Assembly (NCBI GenBank): GCA_002329285.1
Contig: DCTO01000051.1
Location: 2,340 to 8,523 of the forward strand
Direction: 5' to 3'
From: Ruminococcaceae bacterium UBA1438
GTDB taxonomy: Bacteria; Bacillota; Clostridia; Oscillospirales; Acutalibacteraceae
Length of the DNA: 6,184 nt
Under the pieces are notes generated by a model. The model was not told where the DNA came from, made no database searches, and saw nothing but the letters and a program-made list of their open reading frames with translations. Positions 1-6,014 of this stretch are shown piece after piece. The first letter of the stretch is position 1. Every line of letters begins with the position of its first letter. Position numbers and translations under genes: made by a program.

Positions 1-495
1 TCGAAGGCTATGGGCTTTGGTGCAAATATTGAGAGTGAAGAGGTTTCTGAGGAAAAGATTCTTCATCAGGCTATACAGCATGATCTTGTTAAATACGGCT
101 TGATTCCGGAGCTTATCGGCAGAATCCCTGTTATAACGGTGCTTGATAATTTTGATAAGGATGCCCTTGTCAGAATTATGACAGAGCCAAAGAACTCAAT
201 CATTAAGCAGTATTTAAAGCTTTTTGAGCTTGATGATGTTAATCTTGAGTTTAAAAAAGATGCTCTTGAGGCTATCGCTGATATCACTCTGGAAAGAAAA
301 ACAGGAGCAAGAGGCTTGAGAAGCGTTCTTGAAAACGTGCTGAAAAACCTTATGTTCAATATTCCAAGTGATTATTCGGTTGAAAAAATAATTATAACAG
401 AGGATTGCGTTCGCAACGGTGCTGAGCCGATTATCCTTCGAAATCCTTCAAAAACAGCAAAAATTTTGAAAGCTTCAGATTTAAAAAATGCGTAA
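1..495 (+). CDS. clpX: ATP-dependent Clp protease ATP-binding subunit ClpX, C-terminal part (5' end outside window)
   Basis: ClpX is the hexameric AAA+ unfoldase that feeds substrates to the ClpP peptidase in the cytosol. The frame is open from base 1, so this is a partial gene; 164 residues are visible, ending at the TAA at 493-495. The fragment begins just before the ClpP-docking loop tripeptide, here Met4-Gly5-Phe6 in place of the usual IGF/LGF. The box GLIPELIGR follows, with the probable arginine finger at Arg41. The sensor-2 box RKTGARGLRS has its key Arg at 104. The 63-residue spacing between these two arginines equals that between R307 and R370 of E. coli ClpX. TEPKN (61-65) and KQY (69-71) are also typical. 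The zinc-binding domain, Walker motifs and pore loops lie upstream of the window. The reading frame is intact and the C-terminus is of normal length, without a long tail. A hairpin terminator follows at once, so clpX ends its transcription unit here. Confidence 0.97.
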   Translation, partial: SKAMGFGANIESEEVSEEKILHQAIQHDLVKYGLIPELIGRIPVITVLDNFDKDALVRIMTEPKNSIIKQYLKLFELDDVNLEFKKDALEAIADITLERKTGARGLRSVLENVLKNLMFNIPSDYSVEKIIITEDCVRNGAEPIILRNPSKTAKILKASDLKNA

Positions 496-497
496 GT

Positions 498-529
498 ATT
501 AAAAGGCAAGAAAATTCTTGCCTTTTAAT
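498..529 (+). terminator. Intrinsic terminator after clpX (possibly bidirectional)
   Basis: A perfect inverted repeat begins 3 nt after the clpX stop. Arm 498-510 pairs with 517-529, with core AAAAGGCAAG / CTTGCCTTTT and a 6-nt loop AAAATT whose outer A-T pairs may also close. The right arm ends in a T run (523-526) and is followed by T-rich sequence. The left arm begins with an A run, so the structure could also act on the minus strand. The G+C core is only five pairs (GGCAAG contains one A-T pair run), so strength is moderate. Confidence 0.85.
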
Positions 530-546
530 TGTTTATATTATATAAT
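518..546 (+). promoter_or_regulatory. Predicted sigma-A-type promoter of the lon-engB-lysA unit
   Basis: TTGCCT (518-523, 4 of 6 to TTGACA) is separated by 17 bp from TATAAT (541-546, perfect -10). Transcription would start near 552-554, about 40 nt before the lon start codon. The -35 box lies inside the right arm of the clpX terminator, so terminator and promoter overlap. No CIRCE inverted repeat (HrcA) and no CtsR heptad repeat was seen around it, so heat-shock control of lon is not evident here. This was found by eye only; spacing and -10 are good, but AT-rich DNA gives chance matches. Confidence 0.6.
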
Positions 547-582
547 TAAAACAACTTTTAACAGATTAAAGCATTAAAAAAT

Positions 583-590
583 GTGGTGAT
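583..590 (+). promoter_or_regulatory. Ribosome binding site of lon
   Basis: GTGGTGAT contains GGTGAT, which is complementary to the 5' part of the anti-Shine-Dalgarno region (the GGTGATC side of AGGAGGTGATC). It ends 3 nt before the ATG at 594. Because pairing is with the downstream half of the consensus, the short visible gap is equivalent to normal spacing. It supports ATG 594 as the start. Confidence 0.7.
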
Positions 591-593
591 ATA

Positions 594-3005
594 ATGAGTT
601 TAGAAGATATAATTACTAACGGTTCATATGTAAGTATGCCGGTTATTCCGCTCAGAGGACTTGTTGTTTTTCCGGAAATGGTGCTCCATTTTGATGTTGG
701 CAGAAAGAAAAGCATCAATGCGCTTAAAGCAGCAATGAAGGAATTTCAAAAGGTTTTTATCGTTTCACAGATTGATCCTGCTGTTGATGATCCCTCAATT
801 GATGATTTATTTGAAGTTGGAGTAATTTGCGATATTAAGCAAATGGTTAAAATTCCTAATTCAGATAATCTTCGTGTTGTTGTTGAGGGTAAGCGCAGGG
901 CGAGGCTTGCTGCTTTTTCACAATCAAGGCCATATGTTGTCGGCGAGCTTGAGCAGCTTAACGATTCAATTGTTCTTGATGCAAGCGAGGAGGAAGCATA
1001 CTGCAAGGTGCTTAAAGAGGAATTTGAGCATTATGCTTCTCTTGTTCCGAAAATTTCAAATGATGTTAAGCTCAAGGTGCTTTCGATTAATAACGGAGGC
1101 AGATTAAGCGATTTTATCTGCGCAAACAGCTTTTTAAATTTTACCGATAAGCAAATAATTCTTGAAGAGCTTTCCGTTATTCAAAGAATGTCAAAGCTGT
1201 TTCTTCTCATATCAAAGGAAAATTCAACTCTTGAAATTGAGAATGAAATTCATGAAAGAGTACAGGACAGCATTGATAAGAATCAACGCGAATACTATCT
1301 TCGCGAAGAAATGAAGGTTATCGGCGAGGCACTCGGTGAAAATGAAAATCCGATTGAGGAAGCTGATGAATACAGGCAAAAGATTGAGAAGCTTGCCTGC
1401 AATGATGAGATTAAAGAAAAGCTCCTGAAGGAATGCACAAAGCTTTCAAAAATGCCTCCCGGCTCACATGAGGGAACGGTTGTAAGAACCTATCTTGATA
1501 AATGTATTGAAATCCCGTTTGGTAAATTCACCAAGGATTCAATCAATCTTGCAAAAAGCAGAAAGATTCTTGATAAAGAGCATTATTCCCTTGACGAGGT
1601 TAAAGAAAGAATTGTTGAATCCCTTGCAGTATTTAAGCGTAGCCCCGATTTCTCAGGGCAGATTCTTTGCTTTGCAGGCCCTCCCGGAGTTGGTAAAACC
1701 TCAATCGTGAAAAGCCTTGCCAAAAGCATGAACAGAAAATATGTCCGCGTTGCTCTCGGCGGCATTCATGATGAGGCGGAAATCAGAGGCCATAGGCGAA
1801 CTTATATCGGCGCGATGCCCGGCCGAATTATTGATGCCGTTATTAAAAGCGGTGTTATGAATCCGATTATTCTGCTTGATGAGATTGATAAGGTTGGAAG
1901 TGATTATAAGGGAGATCCTGCTTCAGCGCTCCTTGAAGCACTTGATCCTGAGCAAAATTTCAGCTTTAACGATCATTATATTGATTTTCCCGTTGATTTA
2001 AGCAGAGTGCTTTTTATAACAACCGCAAATGATTTGTCAACCATTCCTGCGCCTCTTCTTGACCGTATGGAGGTTATTGAGCTTGGCTCTTACACGGTTG
2101 AAGAGAAATTCCATATTGCAAAAGAGCATCTGCTTAAAAAGGAAATGAAAAAGCATGCGCTTTCATCAAAGGAATTTAAAATAACCGATGACGCAATTTA
2201 CCGAATTATTGAGGCATACACCAGCGAAGCCGGCGTAAGAAGGCTTGAAAAATGCATTGCCACTCTTTGCAGAAAAGCAAGCGTTAAGCTTGAAGAGGGC
2301 GAAAAATGCTGCCGGATTAATTTGAAAAATCTTTCTGATTTTCTCGGCGCAGAAAAATATACGCTTGAAAAAATAAGCAAGGAAAATCTTATCGGCACTG
2401 TTAACGGCCTTGCGTGGACAAGAGTTGGCGGCACAATGCTCCCGATTGAGGTTTCCGTTATCGACGGAACAGGGAAGATTGAGCTTACCGGTAATCTCGG
2501 CGATATTATGCAGGAAAGCGCTAAAATCGCAGTTTCATATGTTCGTTCAATCGCTGATGATTTAGGGATAGATTCAGCATTTTATAAGAGCAAGGATATA
2601 CATATTCATGCTCCTGAAGGCGCAATTCCAAAGGATGGTCCTTCTGCGGGGTTGGCAATAACAACCGCTCTTGTTTCAGAGTTAACCTCTGTTCCTGTAA
2701 AGCGCGATGTTGCAATGACAGGAGAAATCAGCCTTAAGGGAAGAGCATTGCCGATTGGAGGCCTTAAGGAAAAGAGCATGGCTGCATATAAGGCAGGCTG
2801 CACCTCGGTTATAATTCCCGAAGACAATGTTAAGGATTTAACCGAGATATCCGATGAGGTTAAGGATAATATTAATTTCATTTCTGTTTCTACCTTTACG
2901 GAGCTTATGCCTTTTGCGCTTGAATATATGCCGGCAACTAACAAAAAAGCAACCAATGTTTTAAAGAAGAACGTACCTGCAAAGCAGGCAATTGTTACCC
3001 AGTGA
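594..3005 (+). CDS. lon: ATP-dependent endopeptidase La (Lon protease, LonA type)
   Basis: Lon is a cytosolic homohexameric AAA+ serine protease that degrades misfolded and some regulatory proteins. The 803-residue product has the LonA order. The N-terminal substrate-recognition (LAN) domain starts at the MPVIPLRGLVVFP stretch (about 15-27), followed by a helical linker to about 250. The AAA+ module has Walker A GPPGVGKT at 362-369, Walker B LLDEID with Asp429-Glu430, sensor 1 Asn479, arginine finger Arg491 (LLDRMEVIEL) and sensor 2 Arg549 (AGVRRLEK). The peptidase domain opens near 601 (GTVNGLAWTRVGG) and has catalytic Ser684 in PKDGPSAG and Lys727 in GGLKEK; this 43-residue spacing matches the E. 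coli dyad S679/K722. No key residue is missing. At 803 aa it is somewhat longer than E. coli Lon (784), partly through a lysine-rich tail of 24 residues (780-803). It shows no transmembrane segment, so it is not LonB. It is the first gene of a unit with engB and the lysA-like gene. Confidence 0.98.
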   Translation: MSLEDIITNGSYVSMPVIPLRGLVVFPEMVLHFDVGRKKSINALKAAMKEFQKVFIVSQIDPAVDDPSIDDLFEVGVICDIKQMVKIPNSDNLRVVVEGKRRARLAAFSQSRPYVVGELEQLNDSIVLDASEEEAYCKVLKEEFEHYASLVPKISNDVKLKVLSINNGGRLSDFICANSFLNFTDKQIILEELSVIQRMSKLFLLISKENSTLEIENEIHERVQDSIDKNQREYYLREEMKVIGEALGENENPIEEADEYRQKIEKLACNDEIKEKLLKECTKLSKMPPGSHEGTVVRTYLDKCIEIPFGKFTKDSINLAKSRKILDKEHYSLDEVKERIVESLAVFKRSPDFSGQILCFAGPPGVGKTSIVKSLAKSMNRKYVRVALGGIHDEAEIRGHRRTYIGAMPGRIIDAVIKSGVMNPIILLDEIDKVGSDYKGDPASALLEALDPEQNFSFNDHYIDFPVDLSRVLFITTANDLSTIPAPLLDRMEVIELGSYTVEEKFHIAKEHLLKKEMKKHALSSKEFKITDDAIYRIIEAYTSEAGVRRLEKCIATLCRKASVKLEEGEKCCRINLKNLSDFLGAEKYTLEKISKENLIGTVNGLAWTRVGGTMLPIEVSVIDGTGKIELTGNLGDIMQESAKIAVSYVRSIADDLGIDSAFYKSKDIHIHAPEGAIPKDGPSAGLAITTALVSELTSVPVKRDVAMTGEISLKGRALPIGGLKEKSMAAYKAGCTSVIIPEDNVKDLTEISDEVKDNINFISVSTFTELMPFALEYMPATNKKATNVLKKNVPAKQAIVTQ

Positions 3006-3006
3006 T

Positions 3007-3594
3007 ATGAATTTTAATAAAGCAGAATTTGATAAGGCTTTCGGTATCTCGGCCCAGCTTCCTAAATCCGATAAGCCGGAGATAGTTTTTTCCGGCAGAT
3101 CAAATGTCGGCAAAAGCTCCTTGCTAAATAAACTTTTTAACAGAAAGAACCTTGCAAGGGTCAGCGCTGTACCGGGAAAAACAATAACAATTAATTTTTA
3201 TAATGTTGATAATCAGCGCTTTGTTGATTTACCGGGTTACGGTTATGCAAAGATTTCAAAGGCTGAAAAATCCCGTTTTGCGGAGCTTATGGAGGGATAT
3301 TTTCAGTCAGACAGAAACATTGCGCTTGTTGTTCAGCTGATTGATATGAGGCATAAGCCCTCTGCGGATGATTACGGAATGCTTGCATTTTTATCTGATG
3401 CGAAAATACCTTTTATCGTTGCACTCACAAAAGCTGATAAGCTTAAGAAAACTCAGTTTCTGCAACGAATAAAAGATATTGAAAAAGAGCTTGCCGAATA
3501 TCCCTGCACCCGCATTCCGTTTTCTGCCGAAACGGGTCAGGGCAGAGATGAGATTATTGTTGAAATAGAAAAGGCGCTTTCTTCAGCAAAATAA
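3007..3594 (+). CDS. engB: Ribosome biogenesis GTP-binding protein EngB (YsxC/YihA)
   Basis: EngB is an essential cytosolic TRAFAC-class GTPase that assists late assembly of the large (50S) ribosomal subunit. With the ATG at 3007 the product is 195 aa, the same size as B. subtilis YsxC. The G motifs are in order. G1 (P-loop) is GRSNVGKS at 30-37. G2 lies in PGKTITINF, with Thr59/Thr61. G3 is DLPG at 74-77, followed by the family-typical YGYAK. G4 is TKAD at 141-144, and G5 is SAE at 173-175. The frame also opens at a TTG at 2992 inside lon, but the family normally begins with the M-x-x-x-K-A-E-F type segment, which the 3007 start gives. The lon stop codon (3003-3005) and this ATG are separated by one base and no clear Shine-Dalgarno precedes it. 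Translation therefore probably depends on ribosomes finishing lon. Linkage to lon and clpX is the usual Firmicutes arrangement. Confidence 0.96.
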   Translation: MNFNKAEFDKAFGISAQLPKSDKPEIVFSGRSNVGKSSLLNKLFNRKNLARVSAVPGKTITINFYNVDNQRFVDLPGYGYAKISKAEKSRFAELMEGYFQSDRNIALVVQLIDMRHKPSADDYGMLAFLSDAKIPFIVALTKADKLKKTQFLQRIKDIEKELAEYPCTRIPFSAETGQGRDEIIVEIEKALSSAK

Positions 3595-3595
3595 C

Positions 3596-3601
3596 AGGAG
3601 G
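3596..3601 (+). promoter_or_regulatory. Strong ribosome binding site of the lysA-like gene
   Basis: A perfect AGGAGG sits 8 nt before the ATG at 3610 and 1 nt after the engB stop. It fixes the start and suggests this gene is translated independently of, and probably more strongly than, the coupled engB before it. Confidence 0.9.
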
Positions 3602-3609
3602 ATAAGAAT

Positions 3610-4881
3610 ATGGCAAAAACACCTTTTTTAACAAAGGAAAAGGCTCAGGAGATTATTAAAGAATTTCCGACACCCTTTCACATTTATGATGAAAAGGGAA
3701 TAAGGCAGAATGCTGAAAATTTAAAAAAAGCATTTGCCTGGAACAGGGGTTACAAGGAATATTTTGCGGTCAAAGCAACCCCAAATCCGTTTTTAATTAA
3801 CATTCTGCGCGATTATGGCTGCGGCTGTGATTGCTCATCATTAACTGAACTAATGATTTCAAAAGCAATCGGTGCCGTTGGTGAGGATATTATGTTTTCT
3901 TCAAATGACACTCCGCTTGAAGAGTTTAAGTTTTGCTATGAACTTGGCGGAATCATTAACCTTGATGATATAACGCATATTGATGCAGTTGAAAAGGCAT
4001 GCGGCAAGCTTCCTAAGAAAATGAGCTGCCGTTTTAATCCCGGTGGCGTTATTCAGATGTCAAATGGAATTATGGATAACCCCGGCGATGCAAAATATGG
4101 TATGACTGAAGAGCAGATTTTTGAGGCCTTCAGAATTATGAAGGAGAAAGGCGTTGAGGAATTCGGGCTTCATTCTTTTCTTTGCTCAAACACAGTTACA
4201 AATGAATATTATCCAATGCTGGCTGAAATTCTCTTTAAGCTTGCTGTAAGTCTTAAAAATAAGCTTGATGTTAAAATAAGCTTTATTAATCTTTCCGGCG
4301 GAATCGGAATTCCTTATTTGCCGGATGCAGAACCTAACGATATTTTTGCAATAGGCGAGGGCGTTCATAAAGTTTATAACGATGTGCTTGTTCCGGAGGG
4401 AATGGATGACGTAGCTATTTTCACAGAGCTCGGAAGATATATGATGGCACCTTACGGCGCTCTTGTTACAACCGCTATTAACGAAAAGCATATTCATAAG
4501 GAATATATCGGAGTTGACGCTTGCGCGGTAAATCTTATGAGGCCGGCAATGTATGGCGCTTATCATCATATAACTGTTCTCGGTAAGGAAAATGAGCCTT
4601 TATCAGAAACTTATGACATAACAGGATCACTTTGCGAAAACAATGATAAGTTTGCTGTTGACAGAAGATTGCCGAAAATTGATATGGGAGACATTCTTTT
4701 CATTCATGACACCGGCGCTCACGGCTTTTCAATGGGCTATAACTATAACGGCAAGCTGAAATCCGCAGAGCTGCTGCTTCAGGAAAACGGTGAGGTTAAG
4801 CTTATCAGAAGAGCTGAAAATCCAAAGGATTATTTTGCAACCTTTGATTGCTTTGATGTTTTTGATAAGCTTAATTCATAA
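3610..4881 (+). CDS. lysA: Diaminopimelate decarboxylase-like fold-III PLP enzyme (divergent LysA clade)
   Basis: The predicted reaction is meso-diaminopimelate to L-lysine plus CO2, the last step of lysine synthesis, in the cytosol. The 423-aa product has the alanine-racemase-like barrel followed by a C-terminal beta domain. Lys55 in YFAVKATPNP is the PLP Schiff-base lysine. The glycine-rich phosphate loop is SGGIGIPY (229-236). Glu273 and Arg276 in ELGRYM, Arg311 and Tyr315 in RPAMYGAYH, and Cys342-Glu343 match the DAP-decarboxylase substrate and PLP contacts. Several usual residues differ: the GLHCHIGSQ box reads GLHSFLCSN (186-194), placing Phe190 where the ring-stacking His is expected; CESGD reads CENND; and the GAY tyrosine is His371. 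From memory, close relatives with these same features occur in gut Clostridia and are annotated as LysA. The changes thus look like a clade signature rather than decay. Another decarboxylase substrate, such as a polyamine precursor or another amino acid, cannot be excluded. The gene follows engB by 15 nt and ends the lon unit. Confidence 0.8.
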   Translation: MAKTPFLTKEKAQEIIKEFPTPFHIYDEKGIRQNAENLKKAFAWNRGYKEYFAVKATPNPFLINILRDYGCGCDCSSLTELMISKAIGAVGEDIMFSSNDTPLEEFKFCYELGGIINLDDITHIDAVEKACGKLPKKMSCRFNPGGVIQMSNGIMDNPGDAKYGMTEEQIFEAFRIMKEKGVEEFGLHSFLCSNTVTNEYYPMLAEILFKLAVSLKNKLDVKISFINLSGGIGIPYLPDAEPNDIFAIGEGVHKVYNDVLVPEGMDDVAIFTELGRYMMAPYGALVTTAINEKHIHKEYIGVDACAVNLMRPAMYGAYHHITVLGKENEPLSETYDITGSLCENNDKFAVDRRLPKIDMGDILFIHDTGAHGFSMGYNYNGKLKSAELLLQENGEVKLIRRAENPKDYFATFDCFDVFDKLNS

Positions 4882-4901
4882 AAAGTTTTAATTAACAAAT
4901 T

Positions 4902-4932
4902 GTAAAATCTCCGATTTATTCGGAGATTTTAC
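4902..4932 (+). terminator. Intrinsic terminator after the lysA-like gene
   Basis: A perfect 12-bp stem is formed by GTAAAATCTCCG (4902-4913) and CGGAGATTTTAC (4921-4932), with loop ATTTATT. It begins 20 nt after the lysA-like stop codon. The T run at 4927-4930 within the right arm and the following TTTACTTT supply a broken U tract. It is strong as a hairpin but not ideal in its tail. The complementary strand also presents a T run, so bidirectional action is possible. Confidence 0.82.
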
Positions 4933-4961
4933 TTTACTTTCAGACTTTAATGTGGTAAACT
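4933..4961 (+). promoter_or_regulatory. Predicted promoter of the trpR-like/methyltransferase/hslO unit
   Basis: TTTACT (4933-4938, 4 of 6 to TTGACA) lies 17 bp before TAAACT (4956-4961, 4 of 6 to TATAAT). The -10 box is preceded by TGG, giving an extended -10 (TGn) that would offset the weak hexamers. The -35 box starts on the base after the terminator stem. A start near 4968 would give a leader of about 24 nt before the ATG at 4992. This was found by eye and is moderately supported. Confidence 0.5.
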
Positions 4962-4979
4962 AAACACAATTAAATAACT

Positions 4980-4986
4980 GAGGTGA
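4980..4986 (+). promoter_or_regulatory. Ribosome binding site that fixes the start of the trpR-like gene
   Basis: GAGGTGA is a near-perfect Shine-Dalgarno 5 nt before the ATG at 4992. The in-frame GTG at 4983-4985 lies inside this site and so is not a plausible start. Confidence 0.88.
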
Positions 4987-4991
4987 AAATT

Positions 4992-5291
4992 ATGTCCGGC
5001 AAAATTGAAAATGATAATATTGATTTCCTTTTTAAATCCATTCTTCAACTTCAGGATATTGAGGAATGCTATGATTTTTTCGAGGATTTATGCACTGTTC
5101 AGGAGCTTAAAACGCTTGCTCAGCGAATTGTTGTTGCAAAAATGCTTTCCGAAAAATGTGTTTACACGGATATCGTTGCAAAAACAGGCGCATCAACTGC
5201 AACTATAAGCAGGGTTAACAGAAGCCTTCAATATGGTTGCGACGGATATGACAAGATTTTTGAGAGATTGAAAAACGAAGATGAGTTATAA
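4992..5291 (+). CDS. TrpR-related DNA-binding protein, YerC/YecD family
   Basis: This is a small cytosolic DNA-binding protein of 99 aa, close in length to B. subtilis YerC. It is all helical in appearance. Residues 10-52 form the TrpR-like dimerisation part, with the family phrases LQDIEECYDFFEDLCTVQEL and LAQRIVVAKML. A helix-turn-helix follows at about 58-79, with TGASTATISRVNRSLQYG as its recognition part; Arg74 and Arg77 are likely to lie near DNA. From family knowledge, TrpR binds tryptophan. YerC-type proteins have been linked in Firmicutes to control of histidine biosynthesis genes (the name HisR has been used), but the ligand of this one cannot be read from sequence. It is the first gene of a new unit with its own promoter and Shine-Dalgarno sequence. 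Its last codons overlap the following methyltransferase by 11 nt. A possible imperfect palindrome across its own -10 box (4952-4967) would fit autoregulation, but this is a guess. Confidence 0.92.
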   Translation: MSGKIENDNIDFLFKSILQLQDIEECYDFFEDLCTVQELKTLAQRIVVAKMLSEKCVYTDIVAKTGASTATISRVNRSLQYGCDGYDKIFERLKNEDEL

Positions 5292-6012
5292 TTATTTTTC
5301 CAGAGTTTATGATGATTTAACTGAAAATATTGATTATCAGGTCAGAAGTGATTACATTTCTGGCCTTTTTGCTGATCGCGGTATAAAAAGCGGTGCATCT
5401 ATTCTTGATCTCGCATGTGGCACCGGAACGTTTTCAAAGCTGTTTTTTGACAAGGGTTTCAAAGTTATCGGAATCGATGCAAGCTCAGAAATGCTTGAAA
5501 TAGCCGCTTTTAAAACCAATGGCAATGTTCCATTAATAAGGGCAAAAATGCAGGATTTCAGCCTTGCAGAGTCTCTCGATGCATGCATTTGCTGCCTTGA
5601 TTCAATAAATCATCTAAATAATATAGATGACGTAAAAATAACATTCTTTAATATTCATCAGTCTTTAAAAGTCGGCGGTATTTTTATTTTTGATGTTAAC
5701 ACGGTTTATAAGCATAATTATATTCTTGCAGATTACACCTTCATTTTTGATGAAGATAAATATTTTCTTTCCTGGGACAATGAGCTTGAAAATGAAAATA
5801 AAGTCAGAATGATTATTGATATATTTGCGCTGCAGGAAAATGGCGAATATAAACGCTATTCGGAAGAATTTTATGAAACGGCTTTTGAAATTGATGAACT
5901 AAAAAAGGCTCTTTCCGAATATTTCAAGGTTTTATATGTTTACGATGATTTATCAAGAAATGATCCTAAAAGCGATTCAGAGCGGATTTATTTTGTTTGT
6001 GAAAGGATTTAA
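5281..6012 (+). CDS. Class I SAM-dependent methyltransferase, substrate unknown
   Basis: The 243-residue protein is a Rossmann-fold methyltransferase. Motif I is ILDLACGTGTFS at 41-52 (Asp43; Gly47 and Gly49 in the glycine loop). Asp66 ends strand 2 (VIGIDAS) and probably binds the ribose hydroxyls of SAM. The M90-Q91-D92 segment is the usual adenine-side acidic motif. DSINHL (107-112) takes the motif IV position, and LKVGGIFIFDVN (129-140) is the post-motif strand. Residues about 150-205 look like an inserted beta segment carrying several Tyr, Phe and Glu, as in the YqeM/CmoA-like small-molecule or nucleic-acid methyltransferases. The target cannot be named. There is no signal peptide and no membrane segment. 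The start ATG lies inside the last codons of the trpR-like gene without a good Shine-Dalgarno. The start is supported by the family-typical opening Y-x-x-F-S-x-V-Y-D-x-L (3-13) and implies translational coupling. hslO follows after 2 nt. Confidence 0.88.
   Translation: MSYNYFSRVYDDLTENIDYQVRSDYISGLFADRGIKSGASILDLACGTGTFSKLFFDKGFKVIGIDASSEMLEIAAFKTNGNVPLIRAKMQDFSLAESLDACICCLDSINHLNNIDDVKITFFNIHQSLKVGGIFIFDVNTVYKHNYILADYTFIFDEDKYFLSWDNELENENKVRMIIDIFALQENGEYKRYSEEFYETAFEIDELKKALSEYFKVLYVYDDLSRNDPKSDSERIYFVCERI
6002..6007 (+). promoter_or_regulatory. Ribosome binding site of hslO
   Basis: AAAGGA, inside the last codons of the methyltransferase gene, ends 7 nt before the ATG at 6015. It is a moderate Shine-Dalgarno match with ideal spacing and supports this start. 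Confidence 0.65.
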
Positions 6013-6014
6013 AA

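Noticed and set aside
66..359. Minus-strand open frame of 97 codons inside clpX
   Set aside because: It is the complement of the conserved ClpX C-terminal domain, with a serine-rich product typical of antisense shadow frames.
496..593. Heat-shock operator (CIRCE or CtsR repeat) upstream of lon
   Set aside because: Neither the TTAGCACTC/GAGTGCTAA inverted repeat nor the GGTCAAA-type tandem heptads are present. The only inverted repeat is the terminator.
2606..2956. Minus-strand open frame of 116 codons inside lon
   Set aside because: It lies opposite strongly conserved Lon peptidase sequence, has no recognisable domain and no promoter or ribosome binding site that I can see. It is a shadow of lon.
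2992..3006. TTG at 2992 as an earlier start for engB (five extra residues)
   Set aside because: It lies inside lon, the family's N-terminus matches the ATG at 3007, and the nearby AGG leaves only 3 nt of spacing. I kept it only as an alternative.
4186..4569. Minus-strand open frame of 127 codons inside the lysA-like gene
   Set aside because: It lies opposite conserved enzyme motifs, its composition is odd for a protein, and it resembles no family I know. It is a shadow.
4983..4991. GTG at 4983 as an earlier start for the trpR-like gene
   Set aside because: The GTG is part of the GAGGTGA ribosome binding site for the ATG at 4992, so it cannot be a sensible start.
4882..4991. Riboswitch or leader-peptide attenuator between lysA-like and trpR-like genes
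   Set aside because: The gap is 110 nt and is accounted for by one terminator hairpin, a promoter and a ribosome binding site. The predicted leader after the promoter is only about 24 nt, too short for a structured element or leader peptide.
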